From the NCBI GenBank assembly GCA_947683425.1, contig CANTUQ010000043.1, forward strand, positions 13,782,501 to 13,846,500: a stretch of DNA of 64,000 nucleotides, written 5' to 3'. Source of the stretch: Excoecaria cochinchinensis (lineage: Eukaryota; Streptophyta; Magnoliopsida; Malpighiales; Euphorbiaceae). A program made the position numbers and the translations under genes. The notes under the pieces were generated by a model. The model searched no databases, had not been told where the DNA came from, and was given only the letters and a program-made list of their open reading frames with translations. Of this stretch, positions 24,046-36,037 are shown piece by piece (the stretch's first letter is position 1; every line of letters begins with the position of its first letter).

Positions 24046-26773
24046 ACCGGTTAATTTATTTACTTATTAAATATTAATTTTTAAAATCAAATTTGCTTAT
24101 ATCCACCAAATATTTTTATTTTAACAACAATAATGTTATATTATAGTGAAAAAACTTTAATTTTTATGTACTTTGAACATTTTAATTTTATTTATAAATA
24201 CATTTTATAATTATAGTGGTTAATCGAAAAATGTTGGGTAACCGGTCCGAAAATCCAAAACCGATGGACTGGTTAACCGATAGTAACGGACTGGTTAATG
24301 GTTAGTATTTTGAAAAAACCGATATTAATGGACTAGTTTTTTTTTTTTTGGCTCGTGGACAGGTTAACTGGTCCATGCTCACCCCTACTTTTACCTAATT
24401 CATTTAACCAGTTCATTTTTTTTTTCCTTTTACGCAAACATTCCTTATAAATAACTTTACACATACGAAAGCTAGTTCAATTATATACTTATCATAGTAC
24501 ATACATATATCATTTATTATAGAAAAAGATTTTATTTACATGACAAGTACATAATACAAAAATCCACTTAAGAAACTTCTACAAACTCGTTGGCCTTGAC
24601 TGATGTGGAATGTCCTTTGCGACACATCTATTTTCGATACCTGCACGAATAAAACACCCGTGCTATGCATAAAGGCTTAGTGGGGAACAAACATAGTATT
24701 GACGACCATTCACAGTAGTCGTAAACAAAACACACAAATATTTGCATTTATCGAAATCATATAAAGATATATATACTTAATCATTACATATACAAAGATT
24801 AAATATATAATCGAGCTTCCATGCCATAATTATATTTAAAGAAACCACAACGGGACATTTAGTCATCTAATCATGCCTATCATACATATTTGATCCTTTA
24901 TACATTTTGTTATTTCTTATAATTTCATAAGGAAATTAAAGGTAGTTTCCTATGTTTATCTTAACTCACTTATCATACTCATATAATAAAAAATATACAT
25001 ATGTATACATAGATTTAGTGTATATGAGTTTACTTTTAAGATATATTCATCTTAGCAATTGTATGTCTATACTTCTCACATTATGAGACATATAGCTATA
25101 ATACAATCTACAATTCATTCTTTGTAAGTTGTGCACATTAAAGTAAATACACATATCATTGGTCTTACTAACATATTAGGATACTTTCTTAATTCTTAAA
25201 CCAAATTCAACAAATTAAAAGATACATTAATACGTGTATAAAGATTCATAAATAGTATTTTGAGTTCACGTAACACATTTATCGAATAATACAATCATAA
25301 CAATTATTCATTCTCAGACCATTCATATGAAGTGAATACTTCATATTAACTTTTAGATCATAAACTATACAATTAGCAAAGAATCATTCTTGATTAGCAA
25401 ATTATATAAACATTTATTATAACACACCTTAAGGTTCATTCATATAAATGTGCTCATTTATCAATAATTTCCATAATATTCATTTAGTATTCTTTCGCTC
25501 AATTATTGCCTGCATTTCCAAGGTGGATAACGGGTTGAAACGCATATGTACCTGACGGTACAATTACACATAGGGATCCAAACGAGATTCGGAAACGTGT
25601 AGGGACCCAATAGGGGTTTAAACACATAGGCTACAATAACAAATGACCCTATAGGTATGCCTATCTACCCACGACTCGGTTAACGTAGGCGCTCAATCAT
25701 ATTTTATTTGAAACCTATAGTACTTGTATCAATAAGATACACTTCATATTCACAGTCATTTATTATGATCATATAATATCATAAACATCTAAAAACTCCT
25801 ACTATACAATTAACATATATCATTCTTTAATATGCAATACTTAAATAAAAGATCCTTTCATATTTTCATTGGGTTTTTCATATTACTCTATATGGTTTCA
25901 CAGAATGGATTTACATAAATTCATTAAACATTATTTGATAACGCTAAATAAATATTACAACCACTTCATTTATATGCACGCTTAGCTTAACCATGCTAAT
26001 GTTATAGGCTTATTTAACATCTATTCAGTCATTTACTATAATCATACATAGCCTTATCACACGCATAAAAATTCATATCCCTATTTTATGAGTTAACACA
26101 TAACCCCAATTCATATTCAATATCCCATACATCTCATTAATAATTTATAACATTTATTAATTACTTTATAGTTTCATATCTCGGTTAAAACGGGCTAATC
26201 TTCATGTTAAGATAAGCTATTCACAATAGAGCATAACCAATATTTTAATGATCATGTAATCATTAATTTAGAACAATTCATAGTAATTCATGTTATACTA
26301 ATATGTATTTCATTATTACATTGTCAATTTATAACATAAATTTATGTATCAATAATTCTCTTAATTACATCCTCATCATGTTTCAACATTCCACACAATA
26401 TGCAGATATATAAATTTACTCATTTCTAACATATCGATAAATAATCCCAAACAAAGTTTTATTACCCATACATATTCAATATAACATGCCAAGTTGTTTC
26501 TAAATATATTCGATAATTTCTAGTTAGATTTGCCTTTAAATAAATCATTAGTTGTCCATAGTCATAACCTTAATCATATATATATTAAGTTGGTAACCAT
26601 GCATATATTCATTACATAACCCTAGACATGTCTCGGACAAGTTCCGGTGAAGTTTGGGTTTGATTCGGAAGGAAAAACACATGTTATAAGCCAAAAATAG
26701 GGGTCACACGGCGGTCAAAAGTTCTTTCCCACCGTGTGGGGTGTCAAAATAGAGCTACAGTATCCGGAATGCT

Positions 26774-26811
26774 TTTACACGGCGGTGAGGAATTCCTTGC
26801 TGCTGTGTAAA
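26774..26811. repeat. inverted repeat in the split LTR
   Basis: TTTACACGGCGGTGAGGAA pairs imperfectly with TTCCTTGCTGCTGTGTAAA. It occupies the place of the palindrome at 4798-4838 in the related LTR, but the inner part of the stem differs. A shorter relative (CACACGGCGGT...CACCGTGTG) lies just left at 26705-26739. Confidence 0.7.
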
Positions 26812-27357
26812 CCCATTCTGCCCCACTCTGCAAAGGGCATATTCTGGGTTTGATTTTGTGCAGCCAATTTCAGCTATAAAACGACATTTTTAGAAAAAAA
26901 TGGTCTCCTAGACTTTTGTTCCCCTATGCCTTGTCTTTTCAATGGTACCAATTAGAAATCATTTGGACTTCTATAACTCCAGATATGTATAAAAAAATTC
27001 AAATTGTTCCTATGATCCGAACAGAACAGATACCCTTCAGTTTTGCTCAATTTCAAAGCCCTTAAAGCCAAAACTAGCTCATAGTCATTTGGAGGACATT
27101 TGTAGGTATGGAAGTCATGGTTCAAATGGCACTAGAATCATCAAATTTGAAGATTCCTAACTCAATTTATGGTCTAAAAACCAACTTGGGGTCCAAAGAC
27201 ACTTTAAATAGAATTTCTCCTCTAAACTCTACAAGCCAAAGCTTACACTTCCTATCAATTCAATCATCAAAAACACACTCCAATCAACATTTAATATCAT
27301 TATGAACCTCCAGTCATCACAAATCATTATCAAAATACAGACACAAAGGTTGAGTTA

Positions 27358-28247
27358 TGATGCGGAACCCAATAGCTAACGAGCTACAAACCCACACATA
27401 CGATTCGAATAGCAAAGCAAATCAGATAAACACCCTCCCTATTGAACCCCTAAACAACTTGTGAATGGAAACGCAAATAATTGGGAATGAAAAAACCTGA
27501 AAAATGCAACAATCAAACAATTGATAAGGTAATCAAATTCTTCATGCAATAGAAAAGAAAGCAATTCACTCTCAATCTAAGCAAAGAAATTCGGCTATGC
27601 CAATCAAATATCATTCAAAATCTGTAATTCTTAACATAACATATTCTATTTATAGGGTGGCTAACCCTAGGTAGCAAATAACCTGAAGGAAAACCCTAAT
27701 AAGGCCTTTAACTAAGGTAGGCCGAAATGACATGGACTTAAGCTATCAAATAAGCCCATTTACAAGACATAACTTAAAACAAAACCCATTAACTTTAAAA
27801 GAGTTAGCCGAATTGTTTAAAGCCTAAAATAAAGACTAACTAAAACCCAAAATAACTAAAATAAACCCAATCTAAAAGCCCATCACGCCTAACCCATTAA
27901 TTCACTAATTAAATGAGTCATGTGACTTTTAAATGAAGCACATGACTTGTACAATTAAAGCCCAAAGTTGTATAAACCCAAAAATGACTTAAGTTGGCCC
28001 AATTCCATCACAAGCTTCCAAAAGGATAAGTACTTTGTGAATGCCTCCTTCAAGTTCTCTTTGACACTTCTCAAAGGCATCTTCAAGTTCTCTTTAACAC
28101 TTCTCAAAGGCATCTTCATGTAGCTCTTGAGTAACAAAGCCTTGTACATAGGCTGTCATAGCCATCTTCAGCTTCTTAGCTCGCCCTCTTCTGATTGGAC
28201 CACTTGGCATCTTCAGTGGGTATTTATTGGTTGGCTGATTCGTATCA
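27358..28247 (-). repeat. 3' LTR of the chromovirus-like element
   Basis: 890 bp, matching 34330-35213. Its sense-strand start encodes the polyprotein tail (MPSGPIRRGRAKKLKMAMTA). A 33-bp direct duplication ('ttcaagttctcttt(g/a)acacttctcaaaggcatc') is present near 28045-28115; the middle copy carries CAA>TAA, so the tail ends earlier here than in the other LTR. Confidence 0.9.
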
Positions 28248-28470
28248 TTCCCTCCCTCCTCAAAAAGATTTGTCCTCAAATCTGAATCCACATCAAAAGG
28301 AGAAAGGTCAAAAATATTAAATGTAGTTGAAACACCATACTGACCTAGCAAGTCTATTTTATATGCATTATCGTTGATGCGCTCCAAGACTTGAAACTGA
28401 CCATCACCACGTGCATCCAGCTTACTCTTCCTTTGGTTTGGGAACCTCTTCTTTCTGAAATGCCCCCAAA
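28094..28470 (-). pseudogene. integrase C-terminus and tail extending into the LTR
   Basis: Minus-strand coding continues after a stop near 28470 (PGD, stop, VWGHFRKKRFP). It runs through KLDARGDGQFQVLERINDN and TTFNIFDLSPFDVD to LFEEGGND, where the codons of GGN coincide with the purine tract. It then enters the LTR: TNQPTNKYPLKMPSGPI, RRGRAKKLKM, ending EDAFEKC at 28094. Family knowledge: in CRM elements a C-terminal motif encoded partly in the LTR is linked to centromere targeting; whether this tail is that motif is unproven. Confidence 0.75.
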
Positions 28471-28471
28471 C

Positions 28472-29383
28472 TCAGTCTCCAGGGGTGAACACCACTTGTT
28501 TCCTTCCCCTATTTGCTTTATCAGCATATTGCTTGTTTTTATTCTCAATGTTTGCTCGTGCTTTCTCATGCAATGATTTCACCAATTCTGCCTTCCTACT
28601 ACCATCCAGACTCGAAAGCTCATGTAAAGGTAAAGGACAAAGATCAAGCACAGTTAGTGGGTTAAAACCATAAACAAGTTCAAATGGCGAAAAACCAGTG
28701 GAAGAGTGAATACTCCGATTATAAGCAAATTCAATAAACGGCAAATAATCCTCCCAAGTTTTAAGATTCTTACCCACAATAGCACGTAATAAAGTCCCCA
28801 AAGTCCTATTCACAACTTCTATTTGTCCATCAGTTTGAGGGTGACAAGTAATAGAAAACAATAACTTTATTCCTAACTTACCCCATAAAACACGCCAAAA
28901 ATGTGAAAGGAACTTTGTATCCCTATCTGAAACTATGGTGTGCGGAATACCATGCAAATGGACAACTTCTTTAAAGAATAGATTAGCAACATCAACAGGA
29001 TCATCACATTTATGACACGCAATAAAATGAGCCATTTTACTAAACCTATCTACCACAACAAAGATACTATCCATACCACGTTTTGTCCTAGGCAAACCAA
29101 GCACAAAATCCATAGAAATATCAGTCCAAGGAGAATTAGATACGGGTAAAGGCATATACAATCCATGAGGTAGAGATTTAGACTTAGCTTGTTTACATGC
29201 AACACATGCATTACACACTTTTTCCACATCTTTTCGCATGCGTAGCCAAAAGAAATGTTCATTCAACATGTCATAGGTCTTATGTACCCCGAAATATCCC
29301 ATCAATCCCCCACAATGAGACTCTAATACAAGTAAATCACGCATAGAACATTTAGGCACACAAAGTTTACTTCCTTTAAACAA
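28472..29383 (-). pseudogene. integrase of the chromovirus-like element
   Basis: The zinc-binding region ESHCGGLMGYFGVHKT...CNACVACKQAK is followed by the core with Asp in DISMDFVLGLP, Asp in IVSDRDTKF and Glu in QIEVVNRTLGTL, so the DDE triad is intact. FAYNRSIHSSTGFSPFELVYG is the standard closing motif. About 300 residues remain open, a long survival for this decayed element. It has lost frame continuity with RNase H upstream and meets a stop at its end. Confidence 0.92.
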
Positions 29384-30566
29384 GAATCATATCTATAAAA
29401 TTTATCAAAGGCCATATGTTCACATGCATTATACACATTACCAAAATTAGAATCATCAATATATAATTCCTTAATATGCTCAAATCCTAACAACTTAGAA
29501 CTAAGTGTAGAAATCAAGGCATATCTTCTTGATAATACATCAGCAACAATATTATCCTTTCCATGCTTGTGTTGAATAACATAGGGAAATGTTTCAATAA
29601 ATTCAACCCATTTAGCATGCCTTTTATTCAACTTACCTTGTCCCTTCAAGTGTTTGAGGGACTCGTGATCTGTGTGAATGATTGAGCTCCTTGTCATACG
29701 TTGAATAATTGAGCTGGGCTCCATGAAGCTTCTAACTAAAGTATGCTACTGGTTTCTTTTCTTGCATTAGAACAACCCCAGTACCTACACCAGAAGCATC
29801 ACATTCAATTTCAAAAGTCTTATCAAAATTAGGCAAAGATAAAACACAACTTCCCTTTCAAATTTTCAAACGCCTTTTGTTGTGCTTCTCCCCATTTAAA
29901 CCCAACTTCCTTTTTGATTATTTCTGTAAGTAGTGCAGTAACAGAAGAGAAATCCTGTACAAAATGCCTATAAAAACTTGCTAAGCCATGAAAGCTCCTC
30001 ACGTCCGAAACAGACTTAGGCGTGGGCCAATCTCGAATTGCCTTCACTTTCTCTTCATCCACTTCAATACCCTGTGCACTCAGCACAAAACCAAGAAAAA
30101 CAAGTCTATCTATACAAAATGTGCACTTCTTAAGTTTAGCATACAACATTTCATACCTCAAAGTTTGCAAAACTAACTTAACATGCTCAATATGTTCCTC
30201 AAAAGAATTGTTGTAAATGAGTATATCATCAAAATAAGCAACAACAAACTTTCCTAAATATGCACGCAATACATGGTTCATAAGTCTCATAAAGGTGTTA
30301 GGGGCGTTAGATAGCCCAAATGGCATGACTAACCACTCATACAAACCATATTTAGTTTTGAAAGTTGTTTTCCACTCATCACCAGGTTTCATTCTTATTT
30401 GATGATATCCACTCATCAAATCAATCTTAGTAAAATACACAGCACCACACAATTCATCTAACATATCATCAAGCCTAGGAATAGGATGTCTATACTTTAT
30501 AGTGATTTTGTTGACTGCACGACAATCAACACACATCCTCCAAGTTCCATCCTTCTTAGGCACCAA
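29323..30566 (-). pseudogene. reverse transcriptase and RNase H of the chromovirus-like element
   Basis: The RT frame (29829-30566) shows MVPKKDGTWRMCVDCRAVNK, FTKIDLMSGYHQIRMKPGDE (catalytic Asp kept), LVMPFGLSNAPNTFM and VAYFDDILIY (active-site Asp pair kept), then FHGLASFYRHFVQDFSS. The RNase H part continues in another frame (29323-29724: HTDHESLKHLKGQGKLNKRH, then DNIVADVLSRRYAL). The approximately 100 bp between the frames hold frameshifts. Stops separate it from the protease. Confidence 0.9.
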
Positions 30567-30716
30567 TAGAACAGGTACTGCTCAAGGATTCATACTCTCC
30601 CTAACCAAACCCTTCTCCATGAGTTCTTCCACTTGCCTTTGCATCTCCTTAGTTTCCTTAGGATTGCTTCTATAGGCTGGTCGGTTAGGAACGGTTGATC
30701 TAGGTACAAAATCAAT

Positions 30717-31495
30717 CTAATGTTCTATCCCTCTCAAAGGTGGTAATCCATCTGGTAGCTCATCAGGAAAGACATCTGAATACTTCTGCAACAAAAACAC
30801 AAAACTAGAAGGCAAAGATTCATGGTCAATGTCAGTGTCAGAAAATAAAATCTCTTTGTAAGTTACAAGGATCAATGGCTGCCCTATTGCTAAAGCACTC
30901 TTAACCTCTCTTGCCCTTACATAAAAATTTTGTTTTTGTCTCCCACCTTTCTTGTTTTCACTCACCAATGGGCGATTTATTTGCTTTATTTCTTTTCTGG
31001 CCTCTTGTCCCCCTTTTCTTTCTTTTTCCCTCTTATTTTCATTTTGGGCCGTAGCCTCTCTCTCCCTCTCAGCTAATTTCTTTTGATCTTCAAACACTTC
31101 TTTAGGAGATAATGGTGTCAAAGTCACTTTTGTACCTTCATAAGAAAAAGAATAACGGTTAGTGTACCCATTATACACCACATGTCTATCAAATTGCCAA
31201 GGCCTCCCCAAAAGTAAATGGCCTGCCTGCATAGGTACCACATCACAAACTACCTCATCCTTATACCTCCCAATAGAAAATGGCACTCTTATTTGCCGTG
31301 TTACCTTGACCTCTCAACTGTCATTCAACCATTGTAATTTATAGGGTCTAGAATGCTTTTCACATACCAAATTCAGCTTATCAACCATATTCACACTAGC
31401 TACATTGGTGCAACTACCTCCATCAACAATAACTGTGCACACCCTTCCTTTAATTAAACACTTAGTGTGAAATATGTTTTCTCTTTGTTCTAGGC
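30717..31495 (-). pseudogene. protease region of the chromovirus-like element
   Basis: Around 31395-31440 the minus strand reads VIVDGGSCTNVASVNMVDKL, the retropepsin active-site region (DGGS in this lineage). After a stop near 31315, the frame at 30717-31286 gives IGRYKDEVVCDVVPMQ and HLLLGRPWQFDR, the conserved C-terminal flap motif. A charged linker (EREREATAQNENKREKERK) leads to YSDVFPDELPDGLPPLRGI, just ahead of the RT. Confidence 0.85.
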
Positions 31496-32630
31496 TCTCC
31501 TCCTTAATACTCGCCTAGCCACTAAAGATTTCCCACTTTCAGCAACCAATAACTCTCCCTCACTATCACAATCACTACAATCTTCCAAAGGTGGCATCTC
31601 ATCTTCACTATGGTCTGATTCAGAAACAATTTCCCCATCATCCCTAGCTATTATCGCCCTTTTATTAGGATAGTCACATGCCATATGCCCCTTCCCCAAG
31701 CATTTAAAGCATTTAATCTCTCTACTAGGAGTTGGAGTATTAGGGTTACCTTTTACAACTTTGGATGGTGATTGGACAGCCCTCGCATCTTTGGAACCCG
31801 AATCTGACCCATAGGGTTTGGATCCCCTAAAGCTTTTTCTATCCTCCCCTTTGGTCCATCTAGATCCCAAACTATCCCTTGAGTTGTTGCTGGTTCGGTT
31901 GAAGCTCCTACTCTTCTTCTGTTTCTCGATCTTCATTGCCATACTCAACATTTCCTCCATGGAATCATATCTATGAAGCTCAATGACATCAGCAATCTCC
32001 TTAATCGATCCACCTAGAAACCGAGCCATGGTTACCTCTTCATCCTCCTCAATATTAGCTCTAACCATGCACATTTCCATCTCCTTATAGTAGTCCTCTA
32101 CTGACCTACCCCCCTTGCACTAACCTATGCAACTTTTGATGTAACTCCCTAAAGTAGTGTGATAGCACAAATCGTTTTCTCATGGCCTCCTTCATATCCT
32201 CCCAACTACTAATAGGTCGTCTACCCACTTTCTTTCTACCCAAGTTCAATTAATCCCACCAAAATAGTGCACAATCAGTAAACTCCACAGCTGCTATCTT
32301 CACTTTCTTCTCCTCATAATACTTATTACAATCAAATATCATTTCAACCTTCCTTTCCCATTCTAGGTACTCTTCAGCATTTTTACCCTTAAATGGAGGA
32401 ATCTTAAGCTTAATGTTACCTAAATTCCCATTCAATCTCCCACTAGTATCTTCTTCGTCTAAATCTTCTAAGCCAACCCTTACGTTTTCATCAGTCCATC
32501 TCCCCCTCCTTGCTGTTCTCCTAGATGTACTATTTGAACCCAATTCTAGCCTTTTTATTCTATCATTCATATTTCCCATGTCTCTCATGAATTTTTCAAA
32601 CGTACCATGCATAGCTTGAATGGAGAACAC
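31490..32630 (-). pseudogene. gag of the chromovirus-like element
   Basis: Two frames are separated by a break near 32080-32250. The N-terminal frame (32250-32630) has IKLKIPPFKGKNAEEYLEWE, the usual gag start. The C-terminal frame (31490-32080) has FLGGSIKEIADVIELHRYDS, a Ser/Arg/Gly-rich linker, the zinc knuckle CFKCLGKGHMACDYP, and an acidic tail. Gag forms the particle and binds RNA. Confidence 0.9.
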
Positions 32631-34329
32631 TACCTCGTCGAGAGTTGCTCCCTTTTTACCCGTTTCTTCAGTTATGATTAAAAAATCTGCAAAAAGATGT
32701 TAGATGATAACCTTACACACTCCCTTACGTGTTTACACTCAAAGGATGTCACTCCTCTCATGTTTCACTCAAACAAGGCTTTACCCTTTTAATGTACTCA
32801 CACACTCTTGCCTTTTACCGCTCTAATTGCAACTTTAAAATTGCACTTCAGAATTCAATTCACAAACCAAGAATTTGAGTACGTTTTAGAAAGCAAGGAA
32901 ATAAGCAACTAACAATAAAAAAAGCTCAAAGCTAGAAAAGAAGATACTAAACAAAATGGAGGTTGTACACGGACAAGACTGGTATACCACTTGATTATAT
33001 CAAAATTAGAGTATTAGAACAAGCAAATATACTCTAACAATGTAAAGGAACAAAAGCAAGCTTAAAACAAGAAACAAGCAACAAGAATTAAGAAAATGAC
33101 AATTTGGATAAAATGTATGAATTTGATTCACTACAAAGTAAACCAAATATAGAACCTAGCTATTCTACCCAACAAAGCAAGAAAATAACAAAGAAGCCTA
33201 ATTATACTAAGTAAGGCAGAATGCACTCACGACAATTCAATTTAGAGCAAAAATGATGAATAGGCCGAATGGTGTATCAAGCTCTAATTAATGTGTCAAG
33301 TTGTGTGCAAAATGATGGCAAAATGGTATCAAAATGATGGCAAAATGGTAGAAAAATGATGGCAAAATGATACCAAAATGGTGTAAAAATGATTTCAAAA
33401 TGGTACCAAAATGATACCAAAAATGGATAGCAAATGATAGAAAAATGATATCCAAAATGATAAGTAAATGATAGCACAAATAAACCTTTATCCGAATTGG
33501 ATAATAATAATCAAAGGTGGATTAGGATTTGAAAGCCTATTCCCAAAACAAATAGGATTAATTTTTCCTACTACTTAAAGGATTCCCACCTCTATTTAGA
33601 AAAGGATTAATTGCTGCCCCTAATCCTCAAGCACTTAGGATTAAATTTTTCCACTTATTAATGGATTTGGATTTTTTCCTTTTGCTATAAATATACTCCC
33701 TTGGCCGAATTGCTCCCTACACTTTTCTCTTCCTCTATTCTTTTCTTTCACGTTTTTTTTCTCTTCTTTTTTTTTTGAAAGAAATAACAACTAGACTACA
33801 ACTACCAAACATCTCAAGCCCAATGAGATCAGAGTTCAAATTCGGTTTTCTAAAGCCCCTTTTCAAAACGCAAAAACTTTAAAGTGAAAAATAGGGGTTT
33901 AAACATAGTTTTTGAGGTCCGAAAAGAACAGTTACATAGGGTAAAGCCTAAGTATAGAGCACTAAATTCCCTTTCCGAAAACATATTATAATAGCAAATT
34001 GGACACCAGAGTCAAAAGTTACGGCCTTTCAAAAATTTTGGTTTTTTTTTTTTTTCAAATCAGCAAACTAACCTTTAATCTCCTTCTACTAGGATTCGGA
34101 TTCAAAACTTCTTATGTTCAAAATTTTGGTTCAAGGCTATTTCACGAATTCAAGATAAAGGTAAGACAGAAAAAAAAAGGCTAATTTAAACACACAAAAT
34201 GCACAATTAACTAAGAAACTTAATGCAACCTAATTCGGCATAAAACAACTAGAATTCAAAGAAAAAGAAAACGTAAACCTAACACTAAGTTAAATAGGAA
34301 TTTACCTTAACTTTGGCTCTGATACCAAA
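32631..34329 (-). other. 5' leader of the chromovirus-like element
   Basis: No coding frame with recognisable product. It contains an A-rich minisatellite (33306-33480) and the primer site complement GCTCTGATACCA at 34316-34327, two bases from the 5' LTR. Confidence 0.75.
33306..33480. repeat. short-period minisatellite, 'caaaatgatggcaaaatggta' type
   Basis: Alternating blocks of about 10-11 bp (caaaatggta / gaaaaatgat / caaaatgat) repeat about 16 times in the retroelement leader. Open frames across it are repeat artefacts. Confidence 0.8.
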
Positions 34330-35213
34330 TGATGCGGATAGCTAACGAGCTACAAACCCACACAAACGATTTGAATAGCAAAGCAAATCAGATAAACACC
34401 GTCCCTATTGAACCCCCAAACAACTTGTGAATGGAAACGCAAATAATCGGGAATAAAAGAACCTGAAAAACGCCACAATCAAACAATTGATAAGTTAATC
34501 AAATTCTTCATGCAATAGAAAAGAAAGCAATTCACTCTCAATCTAAGCAAAGAAATTCGGCTATGCCAATCAAATATCATTCAAAATCTGTAATTCTTAA
34601 CATAACATATTCTATTTATAAGGTGGCTAACCCTAGGTAGCAAATAACCTGAAGAAAAACCCTAATAAGGCCTTTAACTAAGGTGTGCCGAAATGACATG
34701 GACTTAAGCTATCAAATAAGCCCATTTACAAGACATAACTTAAAACAAAACCCATTAACTTTAAAAGAGTTGGCCAAATTGTTTAAAGCCCAAAATAAAG
34801 ACTAACTAAAACGTAAAATAACTAAAATAAACCCAATCTAAAAGCCCATCACGCGTAGCCCATTAATTCACTAATTAAATGAGTCATATGACTTTTAAAT
34901 GAAGCACATGACTTGTACAATTAAAGCCCAAAGTTGTATAAACCCAAAAATGACTTAAGTTGGCCCAATCCCATCACAAGCTTCCAAAAATCTAAGTACT
35001 TTGTGAATGCCTCCTTCAAGTTCTCTTTGACACTTCTCAAAGGCATCTTCAAGTTCTCTTTGACACTTCTCAAAGGCATCTTCATGTAGCTCTTGAGTAA
35101 CAAAACCTTGTACATAGGCTGTCATAGCCATCTTCAGCTTCTTAGCTCGTCCTCTTGTGATTGGACCACTTGGCATCTTCATTGGGTCTTTATTGGTTGG
35201 TTGATCCGTATCA
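34330..35213 (-). repeat. 5' LTR of the chromovirus-like element
   Basis: 884 bp, nearly identical to 27358-28247. It keeps the full in-frame tail with two copies of EDAFEKCQREL and no early stop, unlike the 3' LTR. Confidence 0.9.
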
Positions 35214-36037
35214 AGTTCCCAAACCTCTACTCCCTGCTCTTTCATACTTCACCTTTGCTTTCTTTCTTATTCTTATTCTCTTCCATGGCCATGATCATCA
35301 AAATCTCTCATCAAAACCCATTCACATATCATAGTTAGGATTAATAAATATTGAAGAAGAAAAATAATCAAAGAGAAGACTTAATTCTTACCTTTCCCAT
35401 ACAATTCTCCCATCTAAACACTTGAAAAATTCCATAAACTAAGTTATGCCTTGAATTTGAGAGAGGAAGATGGTGTAAAGAAGGAGAAAGAAATCTCATC
35501 TTTTTCCCCCTCTATTGGCCGTCCAAAATTGGCTTAAGATAGCCAAGCAAATAACTTTATATCGTTGTCTTAATCTTTCGTCCTTATCTCACTTGCAAGA
35601 TGTCACTCTCTCATTGGTTCCTTTTAAGATTTTTATACAACTTCCACTTTGATCCTTCATCTTTACTCTTATTCTTACTTTAATCTCTTAATTAATTTAT
35701 TCCCGTACATTAGCCCACATACTTACTTAATTCATTTAATTTAATCCATATGTGTAAAATGACCAAATTGCCCTTGGCCTTTTTACTAAATACCAATTAT
35801 GTCCTCCATTCATTTTACTACTTTAATCATACAATTTTACATTTACCTTTTAATTAACTTAATTATGTTGATATTCATACTAAGTAGCTAATTTCTTGCC
35901 TTTAAGTCCATAAATATCAAATTACTAATTTAACCTCAACTTTTTAACCATTTCAATTAATCAATTACACATTTCGATCACTTTTGTATTCAAAACACAT
36001 GCAAATCCGCTATGATACATTTTGGGTCCTTAAAATA

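Larger units (their letters stand above)
9429..24387. mobile_element. hAT-like non-autonomous element, split by an LTR retrotransposon
   Basis: The ends TAGGGGTGAGCA and TGCTCACCCCTA are perfect terminal inverted repeats. They are flanked by a perfect 8-bp duplication CTTTTACC (9421-9428 and 24388-24395), diagnostic of hAT elements. The element's own sequence (9429-9850 and 24051-24387, about 760 bp) is rich in 'aaccgatggactggttaa' repeats and encodes no transposase. A second, undisrupted copy with the same ends is at 52992-53700; it confirms the join across the inserted retrotransposon (ATTATGGACCGGTTAAT). Confidence 0.92.
27358..35213 (-). mobile_element. chromovirus-like Ty3 retrotransposon, CRM-like layout
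   Basis: A 7.86-kb element with LTRs 27358-28247 and 34330-35213 (TGATGCGG...GTATCA) and flanks AGTTA (27353-27357) and AGTTC (35214-35218), a 5-bp duplication with one change. On the minus strand: LTR, primer site GCTCTGATACCA complement (34316-34327, 2 bases from the LTR), gag, protease, RT, RNase H, integrase, purine tract, LTR. The coding frame runs through the purine tract into the 3' LTR, as described for CRM centromeric elements. No chromodomain is recognisable. Every domain is interrupted by stops or shifts. It is inserted in the LTR that resumes at 35219. Confidence 0.9.
9273..36037 (-). mobile_element. Ty3-type LTR (minus), split by two large insertions
   Basis: The LTR starts TGTAACACCCCTTACCCG next to its primer site. 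It can be followed through three pieces: 9273-9428, 24396-27357 and 35219-about 36037. The hAT-like element (9429-24387) and the chromovirus-like element (27358-35213) interrupt it. The join at 9428/24396 is exact (CTTTTACC duplicated). It shares with the solo LTR at 3702-5989 the '...cacccgtgct...gcttagtgggg' block (24654-24685), the 'acgcatatgtacctgacggta' block (25540-25560) and ACACGGCGGT palindromes. Without insertions it is about 3.9 kb, longer than its relative. The right end is degenerate (TCCTTAAAATA) and abuts another LTR at 36038, so that boundary is approximate. Little of the internal region is recognisable. Confidence 0.65.
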
